Source: Miscanthus floridulus
Lineage: Eukaryota; Streptophyta; Magnoliopsida; Poales; Poaceae
Assembly: GCF_019320115.1 (NCBI RefSeq)
Contig: NC_089593.1
Location: 18,336,870 to 18,400,869, forward strand
Length of the DNA: 64,000 bases
Direction of reading: 5' to 3'
The position numbers and the translations under genes are program-made. This document shows positions 22,213 to 34,900 of this stretch, in pieces. Under the pieces are notes generated by a model that worked only from the letters and a program-made list of their open reading frames with translations, was not told where the DNA came from and made no database searches. How positions within the stretch are numbered: position 1 is the stretch's first letter; each line of letters starts with the position of its first letter.

Positions 22213-23280
22213 CCACGCCTGGCGCCTTAGCCCCTCCCTCAGCCACCGCCGCTGCTTGGTGGCTCAGTAGCCGCACCACACCATGAGTAGAGGGCCGAGA
22301 AGGAGTTCAGGAGAGGAGGATCGGAACCACCCGCGTGCTGCCGAAGTCGCCGGAGCCGAGGGCGACGCCGTCGTCATCATCACGGTCGTGGGTCAGCACT
22401 GCATGGCTTCCGGAGCTACACGGCCTCGAACCGCCACTGCATCGCCACCCTATCACCTTCGACACCAACGGTGAGCCCCCTCCCGGTCTCTCCCTGCTCA
22501 CCGCCGGACCTTACCGTGTCGGCCATGGCGCTCCACACCGGGAGCGCGCAGGCCAGGGCCGTCTCCGGCCTCTGGGAACACACGCACCCACGCGCACACC
22601 CGCGGCCACGCCGTGACCACCCCACCGGAGCCCCGTAGTGCACCCGCGCGCCTCGCCGTCATCACCATGTCGCCGTGGCCATCGGGGAGCCCCTACCGGC
22701 CACCTGGAAACCCAAAGCCCCGCCTTGAGCCCTAGACGCCCTCGCCGCGTCCCCACGAATCCGTAGAAGCTTACACGCCCCACTAGGATGCTTCTCCGAG
22801 GCCGTAGCCACCTCACCAACGCCGCCATCGTGCCCAGAAGACCGCCGCCGTGGCTGGCACACCATGGGGTCCCGCACGCCGTGTTAACCCCACCAACGAA
22901 GACACCGAGGCTCGGCGGAGCTTCCACCCGCATCAATTGCGCACCAGCGCCGCTGTCAAGGCTCACCGGGTGCTCGCCGCTGGCTTGTAAGCCACCATGG
23001 AAGAAACAAAGGAGAAGGGTGAGTTGAGCAGCGCAGCCCTGCACTTGGTGCATGTGAGTCGAGCCGAGGGGAAAAGATGGTGGACTCGGTCCACCATGGA
23101 CCCTGCCTTAGGTCCATGGACCGTGAACATGGGTCCACCATGAGCCACGCTCACGCCCACAGCCTGGAAACGAAGCCCAATAAAGGCCCAAGGTCGTGCT
23201 GTGGCAGTGCCACAGCATGCGACGTGGCGGGCCAAGCCCGGCCCAAATCCAGCCCTGTCCAGGCCCAGTTTGAACCCGGC

Positions 23281-23712
23281 CCGTATTGATCGTTGACCGG
23301 TCAATGTTGATCGTTGACCTAGCCCCACATGTCAGTGGCATGGACACTCTGGACCCACATGTCCGATGCTGACATCATGCTGATGTCACATGGGACCCAC
23401 ACGTCAGAAGCCAACACAGCTGGGGTGACGTCATGCTGACGTCACGATGACATCAGCTGCTGACATCAGCAGCCCAGGCCCCACATGTCGGTGACTCTGA
23501 CCATTGACCGTTGACTCGCCCGTTGACTGACATTGACTTTGACCAGACGCACATGTCAGTGACCCAAGAGCCCCTAGACCCACCTGTCAGAACTGATGAC
23601 GTTGCTCACGTCATGCTGACGTTAGCTGGACCCCCACCTGTCAGCTCAGAACCGAGATGCTGATGTCATGCTAACGTCAGCATGCCACGTAGACCAGTCA
23701 CAGCGTGACACG
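23281..23712 (+). promoter_or_regulatory. Cluster of W-box-like (TTGAC) and TGACGT motifs
   Basis: Within about 430 bp I count seven TTGAC on the plus strand plus one GTCAA. Several TGACGT/ACGTCA sites are also present, including the full palindrome TGACGTCA, and a CACGTG-like GACACGTG near 23706. TTGAC is the core of WRKY-binding W-boxes and TGACG the core of TGA/bZIP sites. The block is kept in the 3' LTR at 33960-34395. It lies downstream of the TATA box, so an enhancer-like role is inference. Confidence 0.5.
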
Positions 23713-25637
23713 TGTTAGCCCAGGATTAATTCAGCCTTTTTCCATTTTCAGAAATGATTTAAACTTCGGAAATTCATAACTAATTCATACGACCTCAGAA
23801 AAATAAGAAACCAGGACCAAAATTCATCTAAAATCAAGCTCTACGCAATGAACCCATGTTTGGGTGCATTTGGCTCTTTTGAATTTCCATTGCTTTTTTG
23901 TGTTATTCTATAGACGTCGCTAACGCGACTATAATGCGATCGATGCAGACTCGGAGGAGAACCAGACGGACAAGGATCGTGAGTACCGTGAGGAGTACGG
24001 AGACGACTACACTGAAGGTGCCACATCCCACCCAATCTCGTAGCACCTATTACTCATGGCTAATATAGAACTGCTATTGCTTAACTTTACTGTTATAATC
24101 GTACTATGATAGGACTTGCATGGTAGTATGCTTACTTGATGGCCTTTACCTTGACGCAACCTTACCCCTGCATACCCTGCTATTAGGCTAGACACACGCT
24201 CACTGCTATATTTCATTACTTGTACTTCTACTATGCTTATACTACATTAATACATGGCGTTATCTGAACTATGGGGAGTGTGCTGCGTGTGTGACTTGGG
24301 TGTGTGGAGGGTGAGGGTTGTGTTGACCAAGTTAGAGTATACGATGAGCCTGGGGCAAGTCTTGCCATAGGGTGCTACCTGGGCACCCCTAGAATGGATA
24401 CCTGTGGTGGGTAAATGGCATATGAGGTGGACCTGGGTGTGAACCTGTGATGGGAGGAGCCCGGGATGGAGGTGCTATGGTGGCACGATAAATGGGAACC
24501 CTGATGGAGACATTCTGGCTTGGTCATCCCTAAGGACTTACTAGTACTCAGATTCACCGGGAAGCCTTACGTACCACTTGCCCTATATGGTGCGGGACGG
24601 CCGGACTACTTGGTAGGATATTGCCACTACTGCTAGGTTGATAGCGGATAGTGTAAGGAGGTACGGGGCACGGAGGATTTCCCCCACACCCTTCCGAGAC
24701 TTCATGGAGACCTTGTGGACCCAGCTCATGACTCACAGTTTTAGCCACCCCAGACTAGACTTGGGGTGAACCAGGGCTGAATGGTAGAGTGGCATTATCC
24801 TAGGCTAGCAAGCGGCCGGAATTAGCCCAGTTGACGACGGTCAGCGAGGAAGGCGGATCTTGTGGTTATGTAAAACCTCTGCAGAGTGTATGCTTGATCG
24901 ATCGATACATGTGCCGACTTGTTGGCTATGGACCTTTCCTGGGTTTCGCTTAAACTAGATAGTGAGATGAGTCATTCCTTTCTCCCCCTATGAGAGAGTG
25001 TCGGTCGTAGCCAGGGGCTACGGGCCTTAAGACAGTGCCGAGAGGGAGTTGGCCTATCGACTGAGCGATGGTATGGTTATGGTATGGTTATGGTATGATG
25101 ATGGTGTGGTGATGGAGGTATATCGATCCTAGGATCGAAACCTAGCTCTGGAATGGAAATGGGGTGGAATGTGTGTGGGAATGGTGTTAAAACTTGACAA
25201 ACTACTATTATATACTTGATATGCTAATGCATAGGAAACCCCAGCCTTATATGTTCCTTTTGACTATATCCAACTTGCATCCAATTTTCACAAAGCAATG
25301 CTCATAGGGTTGGGAGTGGCCAGTACAAATCGTACTGATAAATTTTGGCACATGGGTTCTGCTGAGGAGTATAGCTCTGAGGAGTTTGACGGTTGAGGGG
25401 TTCGTGCCTACGCTCAAGTTTGGCGATCTTATCTTCAAGCTGTTCCGAATGAATGCTACTTTTGATTCCGCCAATACGGCGATGTAATAATTTAAGTACT
25501 TCCGCACTATTTGTACTATGATATTATCGTTGTATGAATGTGATATTCGACTAGAATTTGGGTAATATGATCTATAACGGTCTTATTACACTTCGACGTT
25601 GTGGATTTCCCTTTGCGGAAATCAAGGTCGTTTCAGT

Positions 25638-25650
25638 TGGTATCAGAGCC
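25638..25650 (+). other. Element 2 primer-binding site (tRNA-iMet)
   Basis: TGGTATCAGAGCC, a perfect match to the usual initiator-Met primer-binding site, two bases after the 5' LTR end. Confidence 0.95.
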
Positions 25651-25800
25651 ATACTTGACCATAGGACAAAACCCTTAGAAATAGACGATAGAATAGGACG
25701 TGAACAACCCTTCTTTCGGTTATATACCAACCCTGCATTTTCTTTTATGCAAGGCTTATCTAATATTGACATGCTAACACCTATTCCTTAAAACATGCAG

Positions 25801-27045
25801 ATGGCAACGAACGTCGACTGGCCGCCTCTAGGACCGCTACCTCTGGACCACGCCAAGCTTACCTTCGACCTGCGTGAGCTCGGGGGTTTTGCACAGACCC
25901 TCTACCAAGTTCTCATCACGTTAGGAGTCCCCAACGAGCTTATCAAGGTCACCTGCACCGGGAAGCCAGCTCAGGAAGGAGGAATCGAAGGACCGATTGT
26001 TGCCTCAGTCGAGTTCCCAGCTAGCACTACCTTACCTTCTGTCCTAGCTTTCACCGAGTTGACTATAGAGGACATAGTCGAGGAGGGACTGCAAGCTATC
26101 TCACACAAGGCACTTCATAGAGTGATGAGGGACCACTACGAGCACCTGAAGACAACAGAGTTCCATCTACTTCCCCAAGCCCTCGACCTCAGCCTTACCC
26201 CTAGTGAGCAGAGTTTCACAGCCGGCAGAGTTATCCTTGCCGAGGAGGACAGATGCCTTCGTGTCTCAGCTATCCACCTACTAGAGCAGGACAGGTACGT
26301 GACCTAGCTAGAGCAGAGGAGACGTCAGGACCAGGCCCTTCTATGGGAGTACTAGGAGCGAGACTCGCAGGGAGCATAGGAGCAAGCTAGTCTACTTGAG
26401 ATAGTCGCCAAGCTATAGGACAAGCTCAACCATCATGAAGAAGTCCATAGAATCAAGGTCGCAGACTTACAGGACAAAGCCGCTGACCTAGGCAACAGGA
26501 ACTGCTACCTCGACAGTAAGGTCTTGGAGTTGCAAAGAGAGTTGGATGACAAGAAGGCTGAGTTCAACCGCAGAGGAGACAGAGAGAGATCCAAGGGGAT
26601 TGATATGCTAAAGATCCAATCTTGGAACAAGACCATGACTCAAGAGCTAGAGGAGTTCAGGAAGAAGACCGTTCGCAACCAGGGTCACCTGATCGAGGCA
26701 CTTAGGTAGACCGAGTACCTATAGGACAAGTGTGAGAGGACATGGCAGGCTTGGTAGAAGTCTAACAGGAAGCGCCTTAGGGAGATGAAGGGTATGTGGG
26801 ATCAGCTGCCCAAGGAGATTCGTAGCAAGACGAAGCCTAGGATCGAGGAGTTTGAGCTAGCCCCAACTCGCCTTAACCTAGACGCCTGCCCTACCCTACC
26901 TAGAGCCAAGCCTACTGAGGAGCTCGCCAAGGCCTTGAAGTACGTATCCTGACTTCACAAGTCTGACGAGGAGATTGAGATCGAGAACAGTCGTATCCCA
27001 GCTGTGGTGTACGAGTTAGAGTAGGATGACCCTGCGTGGTCATGA
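25801..27045 (+). pseudogene. Element 2 extra ORF upstream of gag (unknown function, coiled coil)
   Basis: I do not recognise this protein family. The ATG at 25801 directly follows ACATGCAG. The frame is about 414 codons long and ends at TGA 27043-27045. It has no frameshift but nine in-frame stops: TAG at 26305, 26353, 26377, 26416, 26707, 26722, 26755 and 27022, and TGA at 26950. Residues 1-165 look globular, beginning MATNVDWPPLGPLPLDHAKL. Residues from about 170 to 330 are Glu/Lys/Gln-rich with heptad-like spacing, probably a coiled coil. The end is acidic. It sits between the primer-binding site and gag, the same place as the histone-tail-like ORF of element 3, but shares no obvious sequence with it. 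Possible roles are a regulatory or Gag-associated protein. Confidence 0.65.
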
Positions 27046-27346
27046 GTCATGTCAGTTGCTTCCATAAGTTGTACCCCATGATGTACCCCTTATGAGATGT
27101 ATTATACATTATGCATAGTACGATTCTCGCACGTCTTCAAGTGTAGCTACTGGAGATGATGCTATGTAATAAAACCCATGTAATGAATGTTTCGGATCTT
27201 ATTGCATCTTATGAATCTTATTGCTTCTTTGTAATGAGTGTTGGATAGTATAAATGTTTTTCTTTAAATCATCAAAATCATATAATCTTATTGAATTATA
27301 AGCACTTATGGCACAAGCACTAAATTCTCTATGACCCGTGTTGCAG
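27046..27346 (+). other. Spacer between extra ORF and gag of element 2
   Basis: About 300 bp, AT-rich in its second half and ending in GACCCGTGTTGCAG just before the gag ATG. No ORF. The end has the look of a plant 3' splice site, with a T-rich stretch followed by TTGCAG. Confidence 0.5.
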
Positions 27347-30300
27347 ATGCCAAGCTGCCGATCTAATCGCCTAATGAACCGTGGACGTGCGCCCACCCCT
27401 GAATTAGTCGAACCAAATGGGGGGCGTGGTGGCAACAACCGTGGTCGTGGTCGTGGCCATGGACGTGGAGGGATACCCTTCCACCTGGAGAATATCCTGC
27501 CGCCTGAGGAGAACATTCCACCACCACCACCAAACCTGGCAGAAGTGATGGCACAACAGACCCAGCTTCTTGCAGCTCTTGTTGAAGGGGCAAACCATCA
27601 CCAGGGAGGTCAGCAGAATGACTTCCAAAGGAAGCTAGAGGGATTTCTGAAGCTAAGGCCACCTACCTATGATGGCACCGACTCTGACCCGCTTGTAGCC
27701 AATGATTGGCTCAAGGAGATGGAGAAGAAGCTTGACCTCACTACTTTCACCGATGATGAGTGTGTTGGAGCAGCCGCACACCAGCTCATAGGTGCAGCAC
27801 GCGCCTGGTGGGATAGTTTTAGTGATTCCCATGAGGACCCTACCAACATCTCGTGGGATGAGTTCGCCGAAGCATTCACTGAGTATCACATTCCCAAGGG
27901 TGTCATGGAGGCCAAAGCTGAGGAGTTCCGCAACATCAAGATGGGAAAAGACAGGGTGACTGAGTACACTACTCATTTCACCAATCTTCTTCGCTATGCA
28001 CCATCCTATGTTGTGAACTCTGAGAAGGAGAAGCTATACTATTACCGCAAGGGACTTAACCCGCACATCAAGCTGAAGTTTGGCGGTATTGAGAGTAACA
28101 CGTTGCGTGCTCTGGTGGATCGCTGCATCCAGATTGAGAAAGACCATGCTGAAGCTGGAGAAGAGTACAGGGAGAGGAAGCATAAGCCTGAGGAGTCCTT
28201 CCGTGGACGTGATCGCAAGAGGTTCCGCAGAGATGCACCCTCTAGGGAACGCTCTCGCCACAACAGGGATGACAACCCTAGATCGGGTAGGGGTAGTGGA
28301 GGCTACACCGCCAAATACTCCCGCCCTGCTCAGGATCATTACACCTGGGACCATTATGCTCAGGACCGTTTCAACCATCCCCGCTCAGCGAATGAACGCC
28401 CAGCATAGAACCGCTCCGCACCAAGCACTGGAAACTAGAAGGCACCCACTCCAACCCCTACAGGCGGTACGCCTTTCACCTGCTTTGCTTATGGCCAACC
28501 AGGTCACAAAGCCACTGAGTGCCCTCAGAACTCAGCTGCTCAGAAGTCTCAGTTCAAGGGATCTACTACTCGTGGACGTCTCAACCATCTAGACACTGAG
28601 GAAGCACAGGCTGCCCCTGACGTTGTGTATGATATGTTTTTAGTTAATGGCAATACTACATCAGTTCTATTTGACTCTGGAACAACTTGTTCTTATATAT
28701 CATCCAAGTTTGCACGAGAACATGACCTGCCTGTAACCCCATGTGAAAAGCCTATCATCACCAGCTCACCTTTAGGAGACCTAAAATGCACCCACATCTG
28801 TAAGGGAGTGAGTCTTACCATCGAGGGTCTTATCTTTAAAGCCAACCTAACCCTCCTACCTTCCACTAACCTAGATGTCATCTTAGGTATGGATTGGTTA
28901 ACCATTCACAGAGGTATCATATCATGTTCACCTAGATATGTCCAAGCGACCCACCCATCAGGCCAAGTCATTAGATGTGAACCCCAGTCCGGAAAGTCCA
29001 CCTCTATCCTGTGTGCCCTTAAAGCCAGTTTAGAATCATAGAAAGAGGAGAAGATAGTTCATGATGTGCCTGTGGTCAGAGACTATCCCGATGTATTCCC
29101 TGAAGAATTACTAGGTATGCCACCAGACCATGATGTAGAGTTCATTATTGATCTTTTGCCGGGAATAGGACCTATTGCCAAGAGACCCTATCGTATGTTC
29201 GTTGATGAACTGGCTGAGCTCAAGAAATAGCTTGATGAGCTCATCTCGAAGGGATATATCAGACCCAGTGCTTCACCCTAGGGATCCCCTGTTCTGTTTG
29301 TTAAGAAGAAGGATGGCTCAATGAGAATGTGCATTGATTACCGAAACTTGAACGCAGTCATCATCAAGAACAAGTACCCTCTACCGAGAATCGATGATCT
29401 GCTTGATCAGCTTCGAGGTGCCAAGTATTTCTCTAAGATTGATCTCAGATCCGGCTATCATTAGATGAAGATTCGAGAGAGTGACATCCCGAAGACAACT
29501 TTTGTGATGAGGTATGGGCAGTTTGAGTTCACCGTGGTGTCCTTTGGACTCACGAATGCTCTCACATACTTCATGAACATGATGAATAAGACTTTCATGG
29601 ATGAACTGGATAAGTTCGTGGTAGTATTCATTGATGACATCCTTGTCTATTCATCCACCGCTGAAGAACACGAACATCATCTAAGAATGGTACTTGAGAA
29701 ACTAGCCCAACATCAGCTCTATGCAAAGGTTAGCAAATGTGAATTTTGGCTACAGGAAGTTGCCTTCTTGGGCCATGTATTATCAGCTGAAGGTGTCGCA
29801 GTTGACCCGGCCAAGATTGAAGCTATGAAAGAGTGGGATCAGCCCCGTAATGTGATAGAAGTCAGAAGCTTCTTGGGATTGGCTGGATATTATCGCCGAT
29901 TCATTGATAACTTCTCCAAGATAGCCCGTCCAATAATAAACCTTCTAAAGAAGACTAAGGAGTTTGAATGGACACCCAAGTGTGAGCAAAGCTTCCAGGA
30001 ATTGAAACAGAAGCTTACCATAACTCCTATGCTAGCATTGCCTGATATCAGCAAAGATTTCGTGGTCTATTGTGATGCATCCCGTCAAGGACTTGGTTGT
30101 GTACTGATGCAAGATGGAAGAGTGATAGCTTATGCTTCTCGATAGTTGAAAGAACACGAGAACCGTTACCCTACTCATGATCTAGCAGCAGTTGTGCATG
30201 CCTTGAAGATCTGGAGACACTACTTGATAGGCAACAAGTGTGACATCTACACCGATCACAAGAGCTTGAAGTACTTTTTCACTCAAGAAGATTTGAATAT

Positions 30301-31963
30301 GAGGCAACGCTAATGGCTTGAGTTGATCAAGGACTATGACCTAGAAATTCACAATCATCCGAGAAAAGCTAATGTAGTCGCAGATGCTCTCAGTCGCAAG
30401 AGTTACTGTCATGCTTTGATCACTGAATCCGTACCACCTGAGCTCAAGGAAGAGATTGATGATTTCCAACTAGAGATACTACCGCATGGCTTGTTGAATG
30501 AGCTCCGCATATAGTATGATCTCACAGATCGTATCCGTCAAGCTTAGAAAAGTTGTGAAGAGATCAAATATCTCCGTGGTCTGATGAAACTAGGCTACAA
30601 GACCAACCACCAGGAAGATGAACAAGGGACCATCTGGTTCAAGAACAGAATATGTGTTCCATCTGACCTAGTACTATGAGAGGAAATTCTGTTAGAAGCT
30701 TATGATTCCAAGTACTGTATTTACCCTGGAGGTTCAAAGATGTATCAAGACTTGAAGAAACACTTTTGGTGGAAAGGCATGAAGACAGACATTGCAGGAC
30801 ATATGGCACGTTGTGACACCTGCAATAGAGTCAAGGCTAAACATCAAAGGCCTACAGGTTTGCTAAAGCCTCTTGACGTTCCCGAGTGGAAATGGGAGAG
30901 CATATCCATGGATTTCATAGTTGGATTGCCCCGTTCGTAGGAAGGCCATGATTCCATCTGGGTGATTGTTGATCGTTTGACCAAGCTTGCTCACTTTGTA
31001 CCAGTTAAGACCAAGACCAATGCCGAGAAATTAGCAGACCTATATGTTGAGCATATTCTCAGACTGCATGGAGCCCCCTCTAGTATTGTATCTGATCGTG
31101 GTCCTCAGTTTGTGTCCCGATTCTGGGAAGCCCTACACAAGTCCATTGGAACCAAACTTGATTTCAGTACCGATTACCACCCACAGATAGATGAACAGAC
31201 ATAATGAGTAAATTAGATCTTAGAAGACATGCTTCGCGCTAGTGTACTGAATCATGGCTCTGATTGGGAGAAATGCCTACCCTATGCAGAGTTCTCTTAC
31301 AACAACAGCTACCAAGCTAGTATCAAGATGTCGCCATTTGAAGCTCTATATGGCAGACCTTGCAAGACGCCTTTGATGTGGTCCCAACCGGGAGAAAGGT
31401 CGTTCTTTGACTCCACTAAGATTCAAGATGCAGAAGAAGGAGTTGCGCAAGTAAAGGAGAATTTGAGAATTGCTCAAAGTCGATACAAGAGCTATGCTGA
31501 CAAAAGGAGAAGAGAACTTGAGTTCAATATGGGAGATTTCGTCTACCTCAAGGTATCCCTGCTGCGTGGAACTATCAGATTCCATGTGAAAGGAAAGCTT
31601 GCCCCTAGATTTGTTGGCCCATACAAGATTTGCAAGAGGATTGGAAAGCTCGCCTACAAACTTGAGCTACCCGAGGAATTGATGGGTGTACATCCCGTAT
31701 TCCATGTCTCACAGCTACGCAAGTGTTTGAGAGTGCCCGAAGAAGTAGTTCCAACTGGTACACTTGACATTCAAGATACACTTGAGTATAAAGAACATCC
31801 TATCAGAATTCTGGGCAGTGATACCAAAGAGACCTGAAGCAAGACCATTCCTATGTTCAAGATCCAATGGAGCAATCACACTGAGAGAGAAGCAACATGG
31901 GAGAAGGAGTCTGACCTCTGGCTACGATATCCTTACCTCTTTGAAGAGTATGTTACGCTTTAA
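27347..31963 (+). pseudogene. Element 2 gag-pol polyprotein with chromodomain, one frame, 16 internal stops
   Basis: A single reading frame of about 1538 codons. Gag begins MPSCRSNRLMNRG, with an Arg/Gly-rich N-terminus and a capsid core (27640-28130). The zinc knuckle at about 28489-28530 reads CFAYGQPGHKATEC, its second Cys replaced by Tyr. Protease (28640-28920) has FDSGTTCSY. RT (29100-29900) has [11 protein letters not shown] and FIDDILVYS. RNase H is at 29980-30400. The integrase finger and core (30700-31350) include CDTCNRVK, DRLTKLAHF and SDRGPQF. The chromodomain is at 31780-31950, with FKIQWSNHT. Stops are TAG at 28406, 28436, 29039, 29228, 29279, 29462, 30143, 30512, 30545, 30938 and 31214; TAA at 30311 and 31202; TGA at 30677, 31205 and 31835. 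There is no frameshift, although six bases seem to be missing near 30182 in RNase H. Confidence 0.93.
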
Positions 31964-31983
31964 TCTCGGGGATGAGATTCTAT

Positions 31984-31997
31984 TAAGGGGGTAGGAC
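31984..31997 (+). other. Element 2 polypurine tract
   Basis: TAAGGGGGTAGGAC directly before the 3' LTR start, the expected plus-strand primer. Confidence 0.8.
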
Positions 31998-34900
31998 TGT
32001 AACAACCCAAAAATCCACACACCAAAAATCACAACTACAAATTTTTTCTTAAAACCCCATGTGATGATGAGTGACATTGTAGGAGCCAAACCTAAGTGTT
32101 GCATTAGAAGTAACCCAACTAGACAATTTCATGAGCATGGCATGTCATTTGTTATCATGTTTATTTAAGTACTGACAAATGAAACATAGCATACATTGTC
32201 AACTCAAATAAGTGATTTGGATTTTCATTTGTTTTATGTATTGTCTAACAACACCTTTAAAGGAATACACCATAAAGTAATTAATACTCAATCAAAGACT
32301 AAATGCTTAAAGAGAAAACTAATTCTATTTTTGCATAACAAAACTCCACCTAATTTTTGTTATACAAAATAGCTAAATAAATTCCTAATACACACATATA
32401 AAAGAATGTTGTGGGCCTCACATCTAAAAACTCCAATGAATAAGGTGCACCAAATTGGAATTCAAATTTCAAAACCAAATTTGAATTCAAAACAAAGAAG
32501 AAGAAAAACAAAATGGAAAAAGATAAAGAAATAAAGCAGCCGGCCAACCCCGCCAGCGCACAGCAGCAGGCCAGCCCACGAGCTCGCATAGGCCCAGCAG
32601 CCAGCCCGCACGCCGCTCACGCCCACGTGCCTCCCCGCCTTCGCTTGCTGTCGCTGCCTGCCGAGCCCCACCCGTTAGCTTTTCCCTGTTCATCTTCTCC
32701 ATGCCACGCTCAACCGCCCGCGCGACCAAGGACCGACAGCGGTGGCAGGGACAGGCCAAGGGGTCACACCCGGGGCATGGCCTTGCTCCCCCATGCGCCG
32801 TGGTCACGCAACCTCGCGCCACCGTCGGATGCGCCCCACGCCTCTCCACCGCACAATACCAGACGCCATTGGAGGCATGGTGCTCAGCTATAAAGCCATG
32901 CCCGGTGCCTTAGCCTCTCCCTCAGCCACCGCCACCGCTTGGTGGCCCAGCAGCCGCACCGCACCGTGAGTAGAGGGCCGAGAAGGAGTTTGGGAGAGGA
33001 GGATTGGAACCACCCGCGTGCTGCCGAAGTCACCGGAGCCGAGGGTGACGCCGTCATCATCATCACGGTCGCGGGTCGGCACTGCATGGCTTTCGGAGCT
33101 ACACGGCCTCGAATCGCCACTACATCACCACCCTATCGCCTTCGACACCAATAGTGAGCCCCCTCCCGGTCTCTCCCTGCTCGCCACTGGACCTTACCGT
33201 GTTGGCCATGGCGCTCCACACCGAGAGTGCGCAGGCTAGGGCTGTCTCCGTCCTCTAGGAACACACGCACCCATGTGCGCACCCGCAGCCATGCCATGAC
33301 CACCCCACTAGAGCCCCGTAGTGCACCCGTGCGCCTCACCGTCATCACCATGTCGCCGTGGCCATCGGGGAGCCCCTACCAGCCACCTGGAAGCCCGAAG
33401 CCCCGCCTTGAGCCCTAGACGCCCTCGCCATGTCCCCATGAATCCATAGAAGCTTACACGCCCCACTAGGACGCTTCTCCGAGGCCGTAGCCACCTCACC
33501 GATGCCGCCGTCGTGCCCGGAAGACTGCCGCCATGGTCGGCACACCACGGGGTCCCGCACACCGTGTTAACCCCACCAACGAAGACGCTGAGGCTCGGTG
33601 GAGCTTCCACCCGCATCAATTGCGCACCAGCGCCGCTGTCAAGGCTCACTGGGTGCTCGCCATCGGCTTGTAAGCCGCCATGGAAGAAACAGAGGAGAAG
33701 GGGTGAGTTGAGCAGCGCAGCCCTACACTCGGTGCACGTGAGCCGAGCCGAGGGGAAAAGATGGTGGACTCGGTCCACCATGGACCCTACCTTAGGTCCA
33801 TGGTCCGTGAACATGGGTCCACCGTGAGCCACGCTCACGCCCACAGCCTGGAAACGAAGCCTAGTAAAGGCCCAAGGCCGTGACGTGGCAGCGCCACAGC
33901 ATGCCACGTGGCGGGCCAAGCCCGGCCCAAATCCAGCCCTGTCTAGGCCCAGTTTGAACCCGGCCCGTATTGACCGTTGACCGGTCAATGTTGACCATTG
34001 ACCTGGCCCCACATGTTAGTGGCACGGACACTCTGGACCCACATGTCCGATGCTAACGTCACGCAGGACCCACACGTCAGAAGCCAACACAGCCGGGGTG
34101 ACGTCATGCTGACGTCATGATGACATCAGCTGCTAACATCAGCAGCCCAGGCCCCACATGTCAGTGACTCTGACCGTTGACCGTTGACTCACCCATTGAT
34201 TGACGTTGACTTTGACCGGACCCACATGTCAGTGACCTAAGAGCCCCTGGACCCACCTGTCAGAACTAATGACGTTGCTCACGTCATGCTGACGTCAGCT
34301 GGACATCAGCTCGGAACCGAGATGCTGATGTCATGCTAACGTCATGCTGATGTCAGCATGCCACATAGACCAGTCACAACATGACACGTGTCAGCCCAGG
34401 ATTAATTCAGCCTTTTTCCATTTTCAGAAATGATTTAAACTTCGGAAATTCATAACTAATTCATACGACCTCAGAAAAATATGAAACTAGGACCAAAATT
34501 CATCTAAAATCAAGCTCTACGCAATGAACCCATGTTTGGGTGCATTTGGCTCTTTTGATTTTCCATTGCTTCTTTGTGCTATTCTATAGATGTCGCTAAC
34601 GCGACTATAATACGATCGATGCAGACTCGGAGGAGAACCAGACGGACGAGGATCGTGAGTACCGTGAGGAGTATGGAGATGACTACACTGAAGGTGCCAC
34701 ATCCCACCCAATCTCGTAGCACCTATTACTCATGGCTAATATAGAACTGCTATTGCTTAACTTTACTGTTATAATCGTACTATGATAGGACTTGCATGGT
34801 AGTATGCTTACTTGATGGCCTTTACCTTGATGCAACCTTACCCCTACATACCCTGCTATTAGGCTAGACACACGCTCACTGCTATATTTCATTACTTGTA

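Larger units (their letters stand above)
21271..25635 (+). repeat. Element 2 5' LTR
   Basis: A 4365-bp LTR. It has an AT-rich left part, a GC-rich core (about 21820-22760) with the TATA box at 22206-22212, a dense field of TTGAC and TGACGT motifs (23281-23712), and a right part with a short GGTATGGTTAT tandem run near 25070. Apparent ORFs of up to 180 codons in the GC-rich core have no protein signature and are not conserved in frame in the other LTR. Confidence 0.95.

Noticed and set aside
22511..23053. Long ORF (180 codons) in the GC-rich core of the element 2 LTR, and a 234-codon one at 33308-34012
   Set aside because: They lie on the strand opposite to the element. They have low-complexity GC-driven composition and no domain features, and their boundaries are not kept between the two LTRs.
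25070..25110. GGTATGGTTATG tandem run as a regulatory repeat
   Set aside because: It is a short simple repeat inside the LTR, present in all its copies. I see nothing beyond ordinary microsatellite character.
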